Part shown: piece after piece, positions 15,518-24,277 of the stretch
How the letters are laid out: every line of letters starts with the position of its first letter
Position numbering within the stretch: position 1 is the first letter of the stretch
Source of the DNA: Mycobacterium colombiense
GTDB taxonomy: Bacteria; Actinomycetota; Actinomycetes; Mycobacteriales; Mycobacteriaceae
DNA: 64,000 nucleotides
NCBI RefSeq assembly: GCF_001672755.1
Contig: NZ_LZKI01000064.1
Span: forward strand, 1-64,000
Reading direction: 5' to 3'
Notes under the pieces: generated by a model
Databases searched by the model: none
Told to the model about the DNA's origin: nothing
Seen by the model: only the letters and a program-made list of their open reading frames with translations
Position numbers and translations under genes: made by a program

Positions 15518-17644
15518 ATGCCGTTGGCCGAAGGCGACGTATTCGCTGGCTACACCATCCTGCGGCTGCTGGGATCGGGGGGAATGGGCGAGGTGTACCT
15601 CGTTCAGCACCCCCGGCTGCCTCGCCGCGACGCACTCAAAATATTGGGCAATGACGTCTCCGCTGATGACGACTATCGACAGCGATTCGTCAGAGAGGCA
15701 GACCTAGCGGCCGAGCTGTGGCATCCGAACATCGTTCGCGTAAACGACCGAGGCGAGTTCAACGGACAGCTTTGGATCTCGATGGACTTCGTCGATGGCA
15801 CTGACGCGGCGACGTTGCTGCAGGAGCGCTACCCGTCGGGCATGCCGGCAGACAAGGTAGCCCCGATAATCGTGGCGATTGCCAGCGCGCTCGACTATGC
15901 GCATCGGCAGAATTTGCTGCACCGCGACGTCAAGCCCGCCAATATCCTGCTCGCCAATCCAGAAGAAGGTGAACGGCGAATTCTTCTAGGAGATTTCGGA
16001 ATAGCGCGTTCCACGGGCGACGCGGGCGGTTTGACCGCTACAAATATGACTATCGGCACGCTTCCTTACGCCGCACCGGAACAGCTCACGGATGAGCCGA
16101 TCGATGGACGCGCCGATCAGTATGCTCTGGCAGCGACTGCCTACCATCTGCTTACCGGATCAACGCTGTTCCCGCACACCAATCCAGCGGTCGTCATTAG
16201 CCGCCACCTCTCCGCACCACCTCCCGCGCTAGCCGACACCCGACCCGATCTCGCGCCGTTGGACTCGGTGCTGGCCGTTGCCCTCGCGAAGGAACGCGCC
16301 GATCGATTCGCCAGTTGCACCGATTTCGCACGAGTATTCGCGACGACAGCCGACTCAAGCGGACACGCGAAAGCCTTGGCTTCGACCCTGCAGGCACCTC
16401 TGGGCAGCAGACCATTTACAAGCTCCGGAGTTCCCTCAAGCCAAGGTGAGGCCGGTAATCAGCGATGGCGCCGCCGCCGTAGGATTCTCATCACGGCAGC
16501 CTCGACGCTGGTAGTGATTGCAGCTATCGGCACCATCGGCTATGTGGTCGAAAGGAAGTCAACTACCTCCAAACCGAATCCACCCGCTGCCGTGTTAGAC
16601 GGTACCTATCGTGTGAACTGGGACTTTACGAAGCAGACGAACAATGGCGCCCCCGCCCCAATCACAAAGCCAGCCGCCGGACCAGCCGACAACGCAGCAT
16701 GGTGGGCGTTTCGCTCATTGTGCACACAGACGGGATGCGTTGCTACCGGCACCTCACTAGACCCAAAAAACCACCAAGTGGCGTCCACACCCCCGCACAC
16801 CGCCGAATTGCATTTCGTCAACGGTCACTGGCTGCGAACGCCAGTCAAGGCGAAAGAAGCCGGGTCACGCTGCCTAGGAGCAGACAACAAGATTGTCCCA
16901 GGCGAGTACACCGAGGTCGTTATTTGGGCATTGGAACCACAGCCCGACAACACCCTGAAAGGCCAGGCGACCATAACTCCCGTAACCAATGAATGCGGAA
17001 TGGCGGGTGGGGTGTTTCAGACTCCGCTTGAGCTGACACGGGTAGGCGATACGCTGGCCACGGTTACCGTGGCTGATCCTGCGACCGTGGCAACAATCCC
17101 GACGCCAATCAGCCCAATCCCTGACGTTGCGGGAGTGACCCCGGCACTGAACGGTACTTACCAGGTGGTGTTCGACTGGACAAAACAAACGGTAAACGGC
17201 GAAGCAACAACCGGCCCAGGCGAAAGTGAAACAGTCTGGTGGGCCTTTCGATCCCTCTGTACGTCGGCAGGATGCGTCGCCACAGGAGCCGAGTTAGCCA
17301 AGGAAAATCAGCAATTACCCGTGGGCGGCGGTTCGGTGTTCCATTTTGTCGACGGCCACTGGCAAAACGAGCCTGAGCTTGTAGATCCGTCGCCCTGCCC
17401 CGCAGGAACCACCAAAGCCCAAAAGAGCTCTACCGCAACGTGGTCGTGGACCCCGTTGCCTAACGGCACTCTTCAAGGCACCGCCACCTCGACGATTTTG
17501 ACCAACGAGTGCGGCACACAAGGAGCGGTTTATCGGACCCCGCTTTCGATCACGCGGGTAGGCGATGTTCCGCCTACGGTTGTACTCGCCGATCCAGCGT
17601 TGTTCATCGCCCCAACTGCGCAGCCCTCCGGCTCGCACCCTTAA
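15518..17644 (+). CDS. Receptor-type Ser/Thr protein kinase
   Basis: A 708-residue membrane kinase. The kinase domain (about residues 10-275) is intact: [10 protein letters not shown] glycine loop (19-28), ALKIL lysine, HRDVKPAN catalytic loop (135-142), DFGIA, and YAAPEQ. A basic juxtamembrane run precedes one membrane helix (about 323-345). The external part is two tandem copies of one domain (about 361-510 and 545-690), each with GTYxVxxDxTKQT, [17 protein letters not shown], HFVxGHW and a TNECG end, as in PknF-like mycobacterial receptor kinases. ATG at 15518 puts the kinase fold at the N-terminus. A host-type receptor kinase as satellite cargo is unusual; phosphorylation-based defence or host signalling control are both possible. 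Confidence 0.9.
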   Translation: MPLAEGDVFAGYTILRLLGSGGMGEVYLVQHPRLPRRDALKILGNDVSADDDYRQRFVREADLAAELWHPNIVRVNDRGEFNGQLWISMDFVDGTDAATLLQERYPSGMPADKVAPIIVAIASALDYAHRQNLLHRDVKPANILLANPEEGERRILLGDFGIARSTGDAGGLTATNMTIGTLPYAAPEQLTDEPIDGRADQYALAATAYHLLTGSTLFPHTNPAVVISRHLSAPPPALADTRPDLAPLDSVLAVALAKERADRFASCTDFARVFATTADSSGHAKALASTLQAPLGSRPFTSSGVPSSQGEAGNQRWRRRRRILITAASTLVVIAAIGTIGYVVERKSTTSKPNPPAAVLDGTYRVNWDFTKQTNNGAPAPITKPAAGPADNAAWWAFRSLCTQTGCVATGTSLDPKNHQVASTPPHTAELHFVNGHWLRTPVKAKEAGSRCLGADNKIVPGEYTEVVIWALEPQPDNTLKGQATITPVTNECGMAGGVFQTPLELTRVGDTLATVTVADPATVATIPTPISPIPDVAGVTPALNGTYQVVFDWTKQTVNGEATTGPGESETVWWAFRSLCTSAGCVATGAELAKENQQLPVGGGSVFHFVDGHWQNEPELVDPSPCPAGTTKAQKSSTATWSWTPLPNGTLQGTATSTILTNECGTQGAVYRTPLSITRVGDVPPTVVLADPALFIAPTAQPSGSHP

Positions 17645-17824
17645 AACCGGCTCCTCGTGGATCGGGCCTGCGCTGGCCACCTGGGATCTCATGCCCGACT
17701 CTGTTCCAGATCGATCTTGAACTGCTCAACGTCCATCGACTTCTCAGCCCTCACCTTGAGGTGGCCTTCGATATCTAGTAGACGGAGCACACGGCAGATC
17801 ACCGCAAGGGCTAGAATACGGCCT

Positions 17825-17986
17825 ATGAGCAAGCGAGACAAAGACTTTGATTGGTCGGCGGGTGACATCTTCTCCCGCGTAACTCGCGAGGAAGTAGTCG
17901 CAATGAACGACGCGCTCGTCGACAAGAGGGTCACCGACGCCGCCAAGGTGGACCGGGTCTTCACGAAGCACCACCGCCCTCGATAA
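17825..17986 (+). CDS. Small hypothetical protein (53 aa)
   Basis: A 53-residue hydrophilic frame beginning MSKRDKDFDWSAGDIFSRV and ending KHHRPR. It overlaps the 3' end of the convergent small terminase gene by 26 bases. No family is recognised; the charge pattern and good codon use suggest a real small protein, but the ribosome-binding site is weak. Confidence 0.4.
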   Translation: MSKRDKDFDWSAGDIFSRVTREEVVAMNDALVDKRVTDAAKVDRVFTKHHRPR

Positions 17987-18458
17987 CCCTCAGCAATCCC
18001 AACGGATCACGCGGATCATCCTCAGCGGCTGCTTCCTCAGCCATCCGGTCAAGATCTGCCAGTGTCGGCCCCGGATCACCCAACGGCACACCGGCTTTCG
18101 ACGCCGACGACGGCGTCAACGCCAACTCGACTTCCAGTGCCCGAAGCTCCGCACTCAACTGCCGTATCTCCACCATCGCCGGATGGAATTTGACCTGCTT
18201 GTGGCTGCCCAGCACCATCAGGCCCGGCCCACCTCGCCTCAGCTCCGCGTGTGCATCCGCCAACAGATCCCGCAGCATGCAGTACCGTTCCACCAACAAC
18301 CGGTGCCGATCCGGGGAGATCCAGTACTGCCGGAACACGAAATCCCAAGCAGCACGCCCAGCCTCACCTAGCCCGTCCGGTGCAGGCGGTGGCGTACGCG
18401 GCGCACCCGCTTCAGCAGGCGCGCGACCCAACCACTGAGACTTCGGACGACGCGGCAC
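17961..18458 (-). CDS. Phage terminase small subunit (P27-like)
   Basis: A 165-residue protein like P27-family small terminases, which bind the packaging site and load DNA onto the large terminase. Family-like features are the early PRRPKSQWLG, PPAPDGLGEAGRAAWDFVF helix, and HPAMVEIRQLSAELRALEVELALTPSSASKAG (about residues 98-129), the typical helix before the conserved TP motif. The start is GTG at 18458 because GGAGG lies eight bases upstream; longer in-frame starts at 18500 and 18548 lack a site. It is the last gene of the minus-strand phage module and has no large-subunit partner nearby, as in satellites that redirect a helper's packaging machinery. Confidence 0.75.
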   Translation of the reverse strand: MPRRPKSQWLGRAPAEAGAPRTPPPAPDGLGEAGRAAWDFVFRQYWISPDRHRLLVERYCMLRDLLADAHAELRRGGPGLMVLGSHKQVKFHPAMVEIRQLSAELRALEVELALTPSSASKAGVPLGDPGPTLADLDRMAEEAAAEDDPRDPLGLLRVIEGGGAS

Positions 18459-18720
18459 GTCATCGCCTCCAATCGTTGATAATCGGATGACCTCCGACAT
18501 TTGCTGGTACGAACCTGCCCCGAACGAGTCCGACTTCAACCGCGTCAAACCACCCGGAAACCGCCCGCAAAGACACAGGTCGTAGGCGCACCAAACCTGG
18601 GATGCAGTCCGAAACCAAGGGCGTTACCAGGGTCGCGGCGGCCGACGCGCCGAAAAAACCGGCGCCGAACGGCGGGCTGGTTGTTTGCTGGGGCCGTGTG
18701 TGGGTGGTGGCTAGGTGGTG

Positions 18721-18876
18721 TCAGTGTGGGTGGTGAGTGGGGGTGCGCCTGTCGCGGCGGAGGTGTCGGTTGGGTTGGGGTGGGGCGTCGCTGCTGGTGT
18801 TGGTGTTGGCGCGGTAGGTGGGTGCCACCGTTGGTGGTAGGTGGGTGGCGATGCGCGTGGTAGGTGCGGTGGTCAT
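18721..18876 (-). CDS. Doubtful small frame (51 aa)
   Basis: ATG at 18876 opens a 51-residue frame, MTTAPTTRIATHLPPT... ending THHPH. It begins four bases after the stop of the frame at 18880. Composition is Thr/Pro/His-rich and could simply reflect the skewed DNA here. Listed only because it is tightly spaced and has biased third positions. Confidence 0.2.
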   Translation of the reverse strand: MTTAPTTRIATHLPPTVAPTYRANTNTSSDAPPQPNRHLRRDRRTPTHHPH

Positions 18877-18879
18877 TGG

Positions 18880-19172
18880 TTAGCCCTGCTGCTCGCGTAG
18901 TAGCACTCGATGTGGTGGAGGCGGCCCGTTGCTGCCGTGCCATTGGGTTGGTTCGCCGTCGACGAAATGTTTGGTCCGGCGCCCCCGGCCGAGGGGTAAA
19001 CCGGGGGCGCCGGAGTTGGTCGTAACAGCCGCCGACGCTTCCTTCGCCGTGTACGGCGCCTTGACCTGCAGTCGAACCTTGGGAGCTTCCTTCTCGTGGG
19101 GTTCGACGGGTGCCCCGGTGCTGCGGGGGCTGCATCACTAGCCCGCAGCGCCGGGGCGGTCTCGGTGTGCAC
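18880..19172 (-). pseudogene. Possible frameshifted small phage gene
   Basis: A minus-strand frame with strongly coding-like composition runs from about 19130 to the stop at 18880 and reads VRLQVKAPYTAKEASAAVTT, GAPGLPLGRGRRTKHFVDGEP and so on. It has no ATG, GTG or TTG of its own after the preceding in-frame stops. A GTG at 19172 opens the neighbouring frame (MHTETAPALRAS...), so joining the two by one base shift would give a protein of about 97 residues. This may be a frameshifted gene, a sequencing error or programmed shifting. No family is known. Confidence 0.35.
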
Positions 19173-19289
19173 CCGAACGCTGGGCGGAGGGGAAGAGGCC
19201 CCGCCCAGCGTCGGTGCGTGGCCCCCGCCGCGCGCCGGGACGATGGCACCCCGATCGGACGCGCGCAGCGGGTGAGGGCTTTTGGGGGC

Positions 19290-19523
19290 TCAGTTCCACT
19301 CGATCCTGGCCTCAGTGAGTTGCCCAATTTTTCGTTGGTATTCCAACTGGGCGAGTCTTTCGGCGTGGACGTCGCCGCGCTCGATCTCATCAAGGTGACG
19401 CTCCAGGTCATGGGCGGCCATCTGATCCAGGAAGCCCGCGCACTCGGCAACCGTGCGAGGGCGGGATGTTTCCCACGATGCGTGTTCTTCGGCGCGCTGC
19501 TTACGTGACGAGAAGGGCCACAT
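19290..19523 (-). CDS. Small charged hypothetical phage-type protein
   Basis: A 77-residue, charged, helical protein (MWPFSSRKQRAEEHASW... to LTEARIEWN) with a long stretch predicted as coiled coil (FLDQMAAHDLERHLDEIERGDVHAERLAQLEYQRK). It follows the prohead protease on the same strand with a 91-bp gap. No family is recognised. Position in the packaging module suggests a morphogenesis or packaging accessory, which is inference. Confidence 0.55.
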   Translation of the reverse strand: MWPFSSRKQRAEEHASWETSRPRTVAECAGFLDQMAAHDLERHLDEIERGDVHAERLAQLEYQRKIGQLTEARIEWN

Positions 19524-19614
19524 CAGGGTTCACCGCCTCTCCGGGTTGTGTTGGGTCGCCAGGGTCCCCACGTAACAGGACCCTGGGGGCGGTCTTGGCG
19601 TGGGCCACGGGGCG

Positions 19615-20571
19615 TCAGGCCTCCGGGTAGCGGAGGTCGGTGATCTGCGCTCGGCGGCGGTGTTCCTCAAGGACGCGGAACCAATCGGCCTCGCGGGCTT
19701 CGCGCTGCGCGGTCGTGGCGATGTGGACGAGTTCGCGGTCCCGCAGCTGGGCTTCGTTCGCGTCGATAGACGCGGCTGTCCGCGCTCCCATGCGCTGCTG
19801 GATATTGATAATGTCCTGATTCAGATTGGGTAGCTTTGGGCCGTAGCGGATTTCGGCGAGCTCGGCCAGCGCCTTGTGCGGGTCGCGGCCTTCGGGCTCG
19901 GCGCCTGGTTGGGGCGTGGGTGGTGAACTTTTGCCCACCTGCGGGTCGATGTTGTCGGTCCGCTGCCAGAAGCTACGCAACTCGTCCTTCTGTGCACGCT
20001 CCACAACATCCTCAAACGGCGCATCCACAAACCGAGCGAACGATCGCAGCGCCACTGAAGTTTCGCTGTATGCCGGGTTTACGACCGGCGCAACATCGAT
20101 AATCCTGCAGGACAACAGCTGTCGAACCGGGTAGCCGTTATCGAATTTGGTCCAGTCGTCGGTCCAGACCTGGAACGCGAAACTTGAGTGTGCGAGGTCG
20201 CCGCGGGCGGTCATCTCCAGAATGTCGTTGCGACACTCAGGCAGATCCACGGAGTAATCCAGGCCCGTGTTGTCAACCGTCAATCGCAACGTCCCGCTTC
20301 TCGTAGTGCCAAGCAGATAATCATCCGAATGGTTGAAACGACAGACGACTCCGGGGAACTGGTCAGACTTTGATTTGTTGAAGGCCTTGGGGTGAATACG
20401 TTCGTAGAAGCCGCCGAGGTTTTCACTAGAACGGTCGAACACGGCAGCGTACCCGCCGATGGTCCGGGACTGTGACGACCGGACCTCGATCGGCGAGCCG
20501 GCCCTAAAGCCCTGGAAGTCGCTGATGTGCAGCCGCTCGACCGGCGGCGCCGAACGTTCAGAGTTGGACAT
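19615..20571 (-). CDS. HK97-family prohead protease
   Basis: A 318-residue protein whose N-terminal 180 residues fit the HK97 prohead protease: TIGGYAAVFDRSSENLGGFYERIHPKAF, the catalytic histidine in CRFNHSDDYLLG (His81), SGTLRLTVDNTGL, and the serine in RGDLAHSSFAFQV (Ser129/130). In phages this enzyme cuts the capsid scaffold during assembly. The C-terminal 130 residues are helical and charged, as in protease-scaffold fusions. The capsid gene that should follow is missing, as are portal and large terminase. The protease may process the capsid of a helper phage, or be a remnant of a decayed head module. Confidence 0.88.
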   Translation of the reverse strand: MSNSERSAPPVERLHISDFQGFRAGSPIEVRSSQSRTIGGYAAVFDRSSENLGGFYERIHPKAFNKSKSDQFPGVVCRFNHSDDYLLGTTRSGTLRLTVDNTGLDYSVDLPECRNDILEMTARGDLAHSSFAFQVWTDDWTKFDNGYPVRQLLSCRIIDVAPVVNPAYSETSVALRSFARFVDAPFEDVVERAQKDELRSFWQRTDNIDPQVGKSSPPTPQPGAEPEGRDPHKALAELAEIRYGPKLPNLNQDIINIQQRMGARTAASIDANEAQLRDRELVHIATTAQREAREADWFRVLEEHRRRAQITDLRYPEA

Positions 20572-20595
20572 ATATTTCGAATCCTCAGTTGCTTG

Positions 20596-21138
20596 TCAGG
20601 TGGCGATACGCATTGCGGCGGCCACGTTTTCGATGCTGGCGTGGCTCACTTCGGGCAGCAGCGACGCCCAGAGCTTCAATGCGGCCAAAAGCACCTCGTA
20701 GAGTGATTCGTCGGAGTTGGTGATGATCTTGTTGAAATCCTCTGCGGCGGGGTTGTGGTAGACGGCTGGGTCGATTCCGACGATGTTGAAGTCGTCCCAG
20801 TTGAGGGCGTCGATGGCACGCACGTGCGCACTGATCAGCGCGGCGGCGTTGCGCCGGTGGACCCGCCACTCCTCGTCTGCGATGTCGAAGAACGCGGCCT
20901 GAATTTCAAGGAGGCCCTGGGCTGTCCGGTTGCGTTGCGCGAGTGCGTAACAGAGCCGCAGGCAGCTGTAGATCAGATCACCACAGTCATCGTCTGGCGT
21001 GTTGTTGATGATCATGATGGCGGCGGTGTCGTCGCCGCGGAAGATTGCCGCGACGAGATCGACGGCGCCTGTGAGGGTTTGGGTGCCGCGGTTCCGCGCC
21101 CTCACCAGACTGTTCCGCCACGCATCGAATTCGATCAC
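20596..21138 (-). CDS. Hypothetical phage-type protein (180 aa)
   Basis: A 180-residue helical protein (MIEFDAWRNSLVRARNRGTQT...), with no known motif; CGDLIYSCLRLCYALAQRNRTAQG and SLYEVLLAALKLWASLLPEV are amphipathic helices. It overlaps the preceding gene by four bases and sits 24 bp upstream of the prohead protease, so the four genes from 21700 to 19615 look like one operon. A role in head assembly or in altering the helper's assembly is possible from position alone. Confidence 0.6.
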   Translation of the reverse strand: MIEFDAWRNSLVRARNRGTQTLTGAVDLVAAIFRGDDTAAIMIINNTPDDDCGDLIYSCLRLCYALAQRNRTAQGLLEIQAAFFDIADEEWRVHRRNAAALISAHVRAIDALNWDDFNIVGIDPAVYHNPAAEDFNKIITNSDESLYEVLLAALKLWASLLPEVSHASIENVAAAMRIAT

Positions 21139-21458
21139 CGAATTCCCCGTTCCCGGTTGACATTCGTGACTGCGGTTTCGCCGGTGATGTCGCTGTAGGA
21201 GACGACACGAGCAATATCGGGGTGCAGCAACGCGTTCCGGCGTTGCTCAGCGGTCAGGAGAGCAGAGTTGACGAGAAACGCCTCGAACTTGAAACCGTTG
21301 GCCTCAACACGCTTCTTGAACTGGCGGACAATGCGGCTGACCTTCGATGACGACATCTCAATGCCGCAGTCTCCGAGCAACTGATGGGCGCGGGTGATCA
21401 GCGCGTCAGCGCTCCTGACGACCCCGGTTGTTTCACGGGTGGTAATGAGAGTGGCCAT
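21135..21458 (-). CDS. Hypothetical phage-type protein (107 aa)
   Basis: A 107-residue basic protein (MATLITTRETTGVVRSADALI...). The middle part, GIEMSSSKVSRIVRQFKKRVEANGF, has an HTH-like pattern (SSSKVSRIVRQFKKRV), so it may bind DNA. Its ATG overlaps the stop of the gene before it (TGATG) and its stop overlaps the next start, showing tight translational coupling within the phage module. No named family. Confidence 0.6.
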   Translation of the reverse strand: MATLITTRETTGVVRSADALITRAHQLLGDCGIEMSSSKVSRIVRQFKKRVEANGFKFEAFLVNSALLTAEQRRNALLHPDIARVVSYSDITGETAVTNVNRERGIR

Positions 21459-21700
21459 CAGGCTTCACCAGAATGCGCGGAAACTGTTGATGATTCCAGT
21501 ATTTGGGTTATGCCAGTGCGCTGCTCGTCTGTGGGTTGGGGCCACGTGGCGAAAACTTCCGCCAAGTGCTCCGCGGCCTTGGCGTACGCGAGTCCTTGCT
21601 TCGCTTCGAGGAATCGAGGATGGTCGCGGCCGAAGCTTTGAGCGCGGCGTCCGACGCGGGCTTGCCAGCGCGCACGTTCTTTAGACCAAGACTCGGGCAT
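21458..21700 (-). CDS. Hypothetical phage-type protein (80 aa)
   Basis: An 80-residue protein (MPESWSKERARWQARVGRRAQ... ending STVSAHSGEA), basic at the N-terminus and helical. GGAGGTGG lies seven bases before its ATG. It is the first gene of the coupled set that leads to the prohead protease. No family is recognised. The 218 bp upstream (21701-21918) contain no convincing gene and may hold this operon's promoter. Confidence 0.55.
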   Translation of the reverse strand: MPESWSKERARWQARVGRRAQSFGRDHPRFLEAKQGLAYAKAAEHLAEVFATWPQPTDEQRTGITQILESSTVSAHSGEA

Positions 21701-21918
21701 GAGATACCACCTCCAGGGAATTTCCGGGTGGTGGTCTGCCTGCCGCGGGGGTTTTAGTGCTTAAGCGGGAGGTGGTGTTGCGCCTGCCTGATCCGCTCAA
21801 AGATTTGTGACACAGTTGTGTCGATACTCGGCGTTCGTCGATCCGCCGGATGACTTCAATTACATACGTGTGGTTGGCGTTTGGCAAGTCGCCGCGCCGA
21901 TAGCAGCGCCGCGTATTG

Positions 21919-22353
21919 CTAAGCGCTATACCGGATTGCAGGACGGTCAGCTTTCTCTCGGACTGCCCAGTACAAGTTCGCCGGTGCGTTGTTGTCGACG
22001 TTGCCGTCACTGTGGCGTGCAACGTGATCCGGCGATGGTGCGGGTCCAGCCCACGCGGTAAGCACGACGGTCGACAGATCGTGGTCCGTTTGGATGTTGT
22101 CGCGTGATAACCGGATGCGCCACCGGTCGCCCTCGTACCGCCGTTTGGGTTTGCGAATGCGGCCCGGTACGAGCCTCATACCGCCTGCACCAGCTTCCAT
22201 ACCTGGCTGGCAACAGCGGACGTGGCGTGGCAGGCTGTGGATGTTGCCGCCGGTGTCTACGGCGTAGGCGTCCTCGTGGCCGAGCACCGGGCGCCGCGGG
22301 CGCCGCTGTTCCGTTTCGGTCTGGTCGGTCATGCAGCCTTCGGTGGTGGTCAT
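21919..22353 (-). CDS. HNH endonuclease (NUMOD4/HNH-3-like)
   Basis: A 144-residue HNH protein of the phage/homing type: AYAVDTGGNIHSLPRHVR at the N-terminus, then YEGDRWRIRLSRDN, and the catalytic part VVLTAWAGPAPSPDHVARHSDGNVDNNAPANLYW with the conserved H-x-D-G, NN and N-L-x-W. In HK97-like phages an HNH protein next to the terminase aids packaging; here it could serve that role or be a free-standing homing gene. ATG at 22353 overlaps the stop of the gene before it (ATGA); a second ATG at 22332 is possible. Confidence 0.8.
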   Translation of the reverse strand: MTTTEGCMTDQTETEQRRPRRPVLGHEDAYAVDTGGNIHSLPRHVRCCQPGMEAGAGGMRLVPGRIRKPKRRYEGDRWRIRLSRDNIQTDHDLSTVVLTAWAGPAPSPDHVARHSDGNVDNNAPANLYWAVREKADRPAIRYSA

Positions 22354-22802
22354 CCCTTGAGCTTCCAGTTGCGGCGTTCCTCTAGCTCACGCAACCGCTG
22401 CTCTGCCTTCCGACGTAGTTCGTGCTCCTGACGCTCACGTTCCCGCTCTTCCCGGATCTCGCGTTCGACGGCTTCCTCGTCATCGGGGGTGAACTCGAAC
22501 TCGGTCCATTCGATGAAACTGCCATCGTGAATGTTGTTGGTGCTGTGAGTGACGACGCGTGCCTTCTTGGCAAGACGCTGCCCCCAATCTGTGCTGTACC
22601 GCGCCGAAACCGTTGCACCAGCTATCAGTTCCTCCGTCCTGGGTGCGCGGCCCAGTTCGCGGATGAACAGGCGGACAATCGCCTCCTGCGCCTCGATCAT
22701 GAGGTCGGTGGCGTCGTAGCTCCATTCGAGATTGGTGCACATTTCGTGCGGGGTGTACGGGGTGGTCTCGTAGTAGTCGGCGGTGAAGTTCCAAAAGCCC
22801 AT
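22350..22802 (-). CDS. Hypothetical protein with charged coiled-coil tail
   Basis: A 150-residue protein starting MGFWNFTADYYETTPYTPHEM. The last 45 residues are a highly charged coil (EEAVEREIREERERERQEHELRRKAEQR). The ATG at 22802 has a GGAGAACGCCACC leader. The first 100 residues are similar in style to small mycobacteriophage early proteins, but no function is known. Longer upstream frame is rejected because it is non-coding in composition. Confidence 0.6.
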   Translation of the reverse strand: MGFWNFTADYYETTPYTPHEMCTNLEWSYDATDLMIEAQEAIVRLFIRELGRAPRTEELIAGATVSARYSTDWGQRLAKKARVVTHSTNNIHDGSFIEWTEFEFTPDDEEAVEREIREERERERQEHELRRKAEQRLRELEERRNWKLKG

Positions 22803-22894
22803 GGTGGCGTTCTCCTTAGTGCGGTGTTGAGATGGTTGGTAGTGGTGCGGGCCGGGGTGGAGCGCGGTGCCACCCCGGCCACGCAGGTGGTCCA

Positions 22895-23239
22895 TCAGGC
22901 GTTGACGAGCTTCTCGCCCAGTACGTCACGGAACGTGTTGAGCACACGTGCGATTTCGCATTCAGCGGCTAACACACCGAGCGGCGCGATGTGTGCCGCG
23001 ATGTGGTCGACGGCACCGGCGTAGTCGTAGATGTCGAGGTCGAGGCGCTGAGCATTCCGGTTCATGGATTCCCATGCCTGGTCGGCGTCGTACTCCAAGC
23101 TCATACCGCGTACCGGTTCCCGCATCTGGGCGACCAGGTCGTTCAGGAGTTCGGTTACTTCCTCACGGGTGGCGGGGTCGTGTCCGCTGCCATCGAACTG
23201 CTGCGTGTATGCGCTCAGGATTTCGGTGTTGGTGATCAT
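22895..23239 (-). CDS. Hypothetical phage-type protein (114 aa)
   Basis: A 114-residue acidic helical protein (MITNTEILSAYTQQFDGSG... ending VLGEKLVNA). ATG at 23239 is preceded by GAAGGGAACC. No motif is found. It lies within a string of four small genes between the origin-like repeats and the HNH gene that share the same layout: GGAA-type ribosome-binding site, MT-start and acidic protein. Confidence 0.55.
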   Translation of the reverse strand: MITNTEILSAYTQQFDGSGHDPATREEVTELLNDLVAQMREPVRGMSLEYDADQAWESMNRNAQRLDLDIYDYAGAVDHIAAHIAPLGVLAAECEIARVLNTFRDVLGEKLVNA

Positions 23240-23282
23240 CAATGGTTCCCTTCGGGGGTTGGGGTGGGGTGGTGGGTGCGGG

Positions 23283-23726
23283 TTAGAACGGCTCGTCGGT
23301 TGCGGGATCGTCGTCCTCGGTGGTGCCGAACGCCTCCATGAAATCGAGGCCCCAAGCCTCAACAGCGTTCCGGTGCATGCGATCACGGATGCCCGCGTCT
23401 TCGATGATGAGGCCGAGCAGCGTGTTGATGCCGCGGAACACGTTGGCGAACAGAATGCCTGCGAGTTCGGGGTTCTTCACGATGCCCATGGCGGTGTGAA
23501 TCCAGTCCTCGACGGCGTCCTCGTCATGGCAGATCGCCAGGTACTCCATACCCAGCTTGCAGCCGACGATCTGGATGTCGCCGATGTTCGGGAAGGTCAT
23601 TTCCCCGGCGGGTTCCCCGGTGGCGTGGTCGAAGGCCGGGATGGTGTTGAGGCGCACCGGGTTCCCCGCCAGGTAGCGGCGGCGTGCCTGGTCGATGATC
23701 TCAAAAGGCCTGGTGCTGGTGGTCAT
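23283..23726 (-). CDS. Hypothetical phage-type protein (147 aa)
   Basis: A 147-residue acidic protein (MTTSTRPFEIIDQARRRYLAG... ending DPATDEPF). A hydrophobic patch, ELAGILFANVFRGINTLLGLII, may be an amphipathic helix instead of a membrane span. GAAAGGAACC lies before the ATG. Unknown function; early-region position next to the replication gene suggests a helper-interaction or replication accessory role. Confidence 0.55.
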   Translation of the reverse strand: MTTSTRPFEIIDQARRRYLAGNPVRLNTIPAFDHATGEPAGEMTFPNIGDIQIVGCKLGMEYLAICHDEDAVEDWIHTAMGIVKNPELAGILFANVFRGINTLLGLIIEDAGIRDRMHRNAVEAWGLDFMEAFGTTEDDDPATDEPF

Positions 23727-23836
23727 GGTGCGTGGTTCCTTTCGATGGGTTGGGTGGTGCTAAGCCTTGGGGTGGGCTGCATTGTGTGGGGTGCGCACCG
23801 TCGCCTAGGTGCAGCGGATGGGGATTCCGGTCATGG

Positions 23837-24169
23837 TCATCTGCTTAAGACCAACAGCGGAAGGGCCTCTACGACCTCGCATTCGGCATCGACGCGGCCC
23901 TGCGTCGAGTCGACATGTTCGGGTAGGCAGTAGCGCCGCTCGACTCCCGACCGGACAAGCGCACCGGTTTCGCGGTGCCGACCAAGAACGTCAGCGCTGA
24001 TGACCTCGTTGTCTCCCAGGGGGACGTTGAGGCGCCCAAACGGGTCGATCTCATCAAGCGGGGCGAAGTCGAGCTGCCTGGCCACGCCGATGGTCACTTG
24101 CTGGCTATCGACCGTGAGCACCCGGACCTCGGCGGTCGGGTAATCGGTGGCGGTGGGCGTGGTGGTCAT
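23837..24169 (-). CDS. Hypothetical phage-type protein (110 aa)
   Basis: A 110-residue beta-rich protein (MTTTPTATDYPTAEVRVLTVD...). The ATG follows GAAAGGAAACC. It is the first gene after the octamer-repeat region on the minus strand. No family is recognised. Confidence 0.5.
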   Translation of the reverse strand: MTTTPTATDYPTAEVRVLTVDSQQVTIGVARQLDFAPLDEIDPFGRLNVPLGDNEVISADVLGRHRETGALVRSGVERRYCLPEHVDSTQGRVDAECEVVEALPLLVLSR

Positions 24170-24277
24170 GGTTGGTTTCCTTTCGCGGTTTGGGCGAGGA
24201 GTCGTGAGCTGTTGTTCAGGCGCCCGGCTGCTCGCCCTCGTTCGGGTGGGGGTCTTTTACAAGACCCCCCCCCACCC

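Larger units (their letters stand above)
18459..19289. other. 830-bp stretch with only weak minus-strand frames
   Basis: This is where a capsid, portal or large terminase might be expected between the small terminase and the protease, but none is present. The long minus-strand frame across 18545-19450 is a shadow of low-complexity DNA. The two short frames listed separately (18880-19172 and 18721-18876) have high third-position GC. The 18690-18830 part is G/T-rich on the plus strand (many GTGGGTG-like words). Confidence 0.5.

Noticed and set aside
18545..19450. 301-codon minus-strand frame that could be a structural phage gene
   Set aside because: Composition is low-complexity Pro/Thr/His/Arg and it overlaps the better-supported 19290-19523 gene in a different frame.
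21701..21918. Minus-strand frame between the HNH and the 80-residue gene
   Set aside because: The open frame spans both neighbours out of register and has no start site with a ribosome-binding sequence.
24244..24277. Rho-independent terminator after RepA
   Set aside because: The GGGGGTCTT/AAGACCCCC hairpin is strong but no T-run follows on either strand, so I keep it only as a hairpin next to the iterons.
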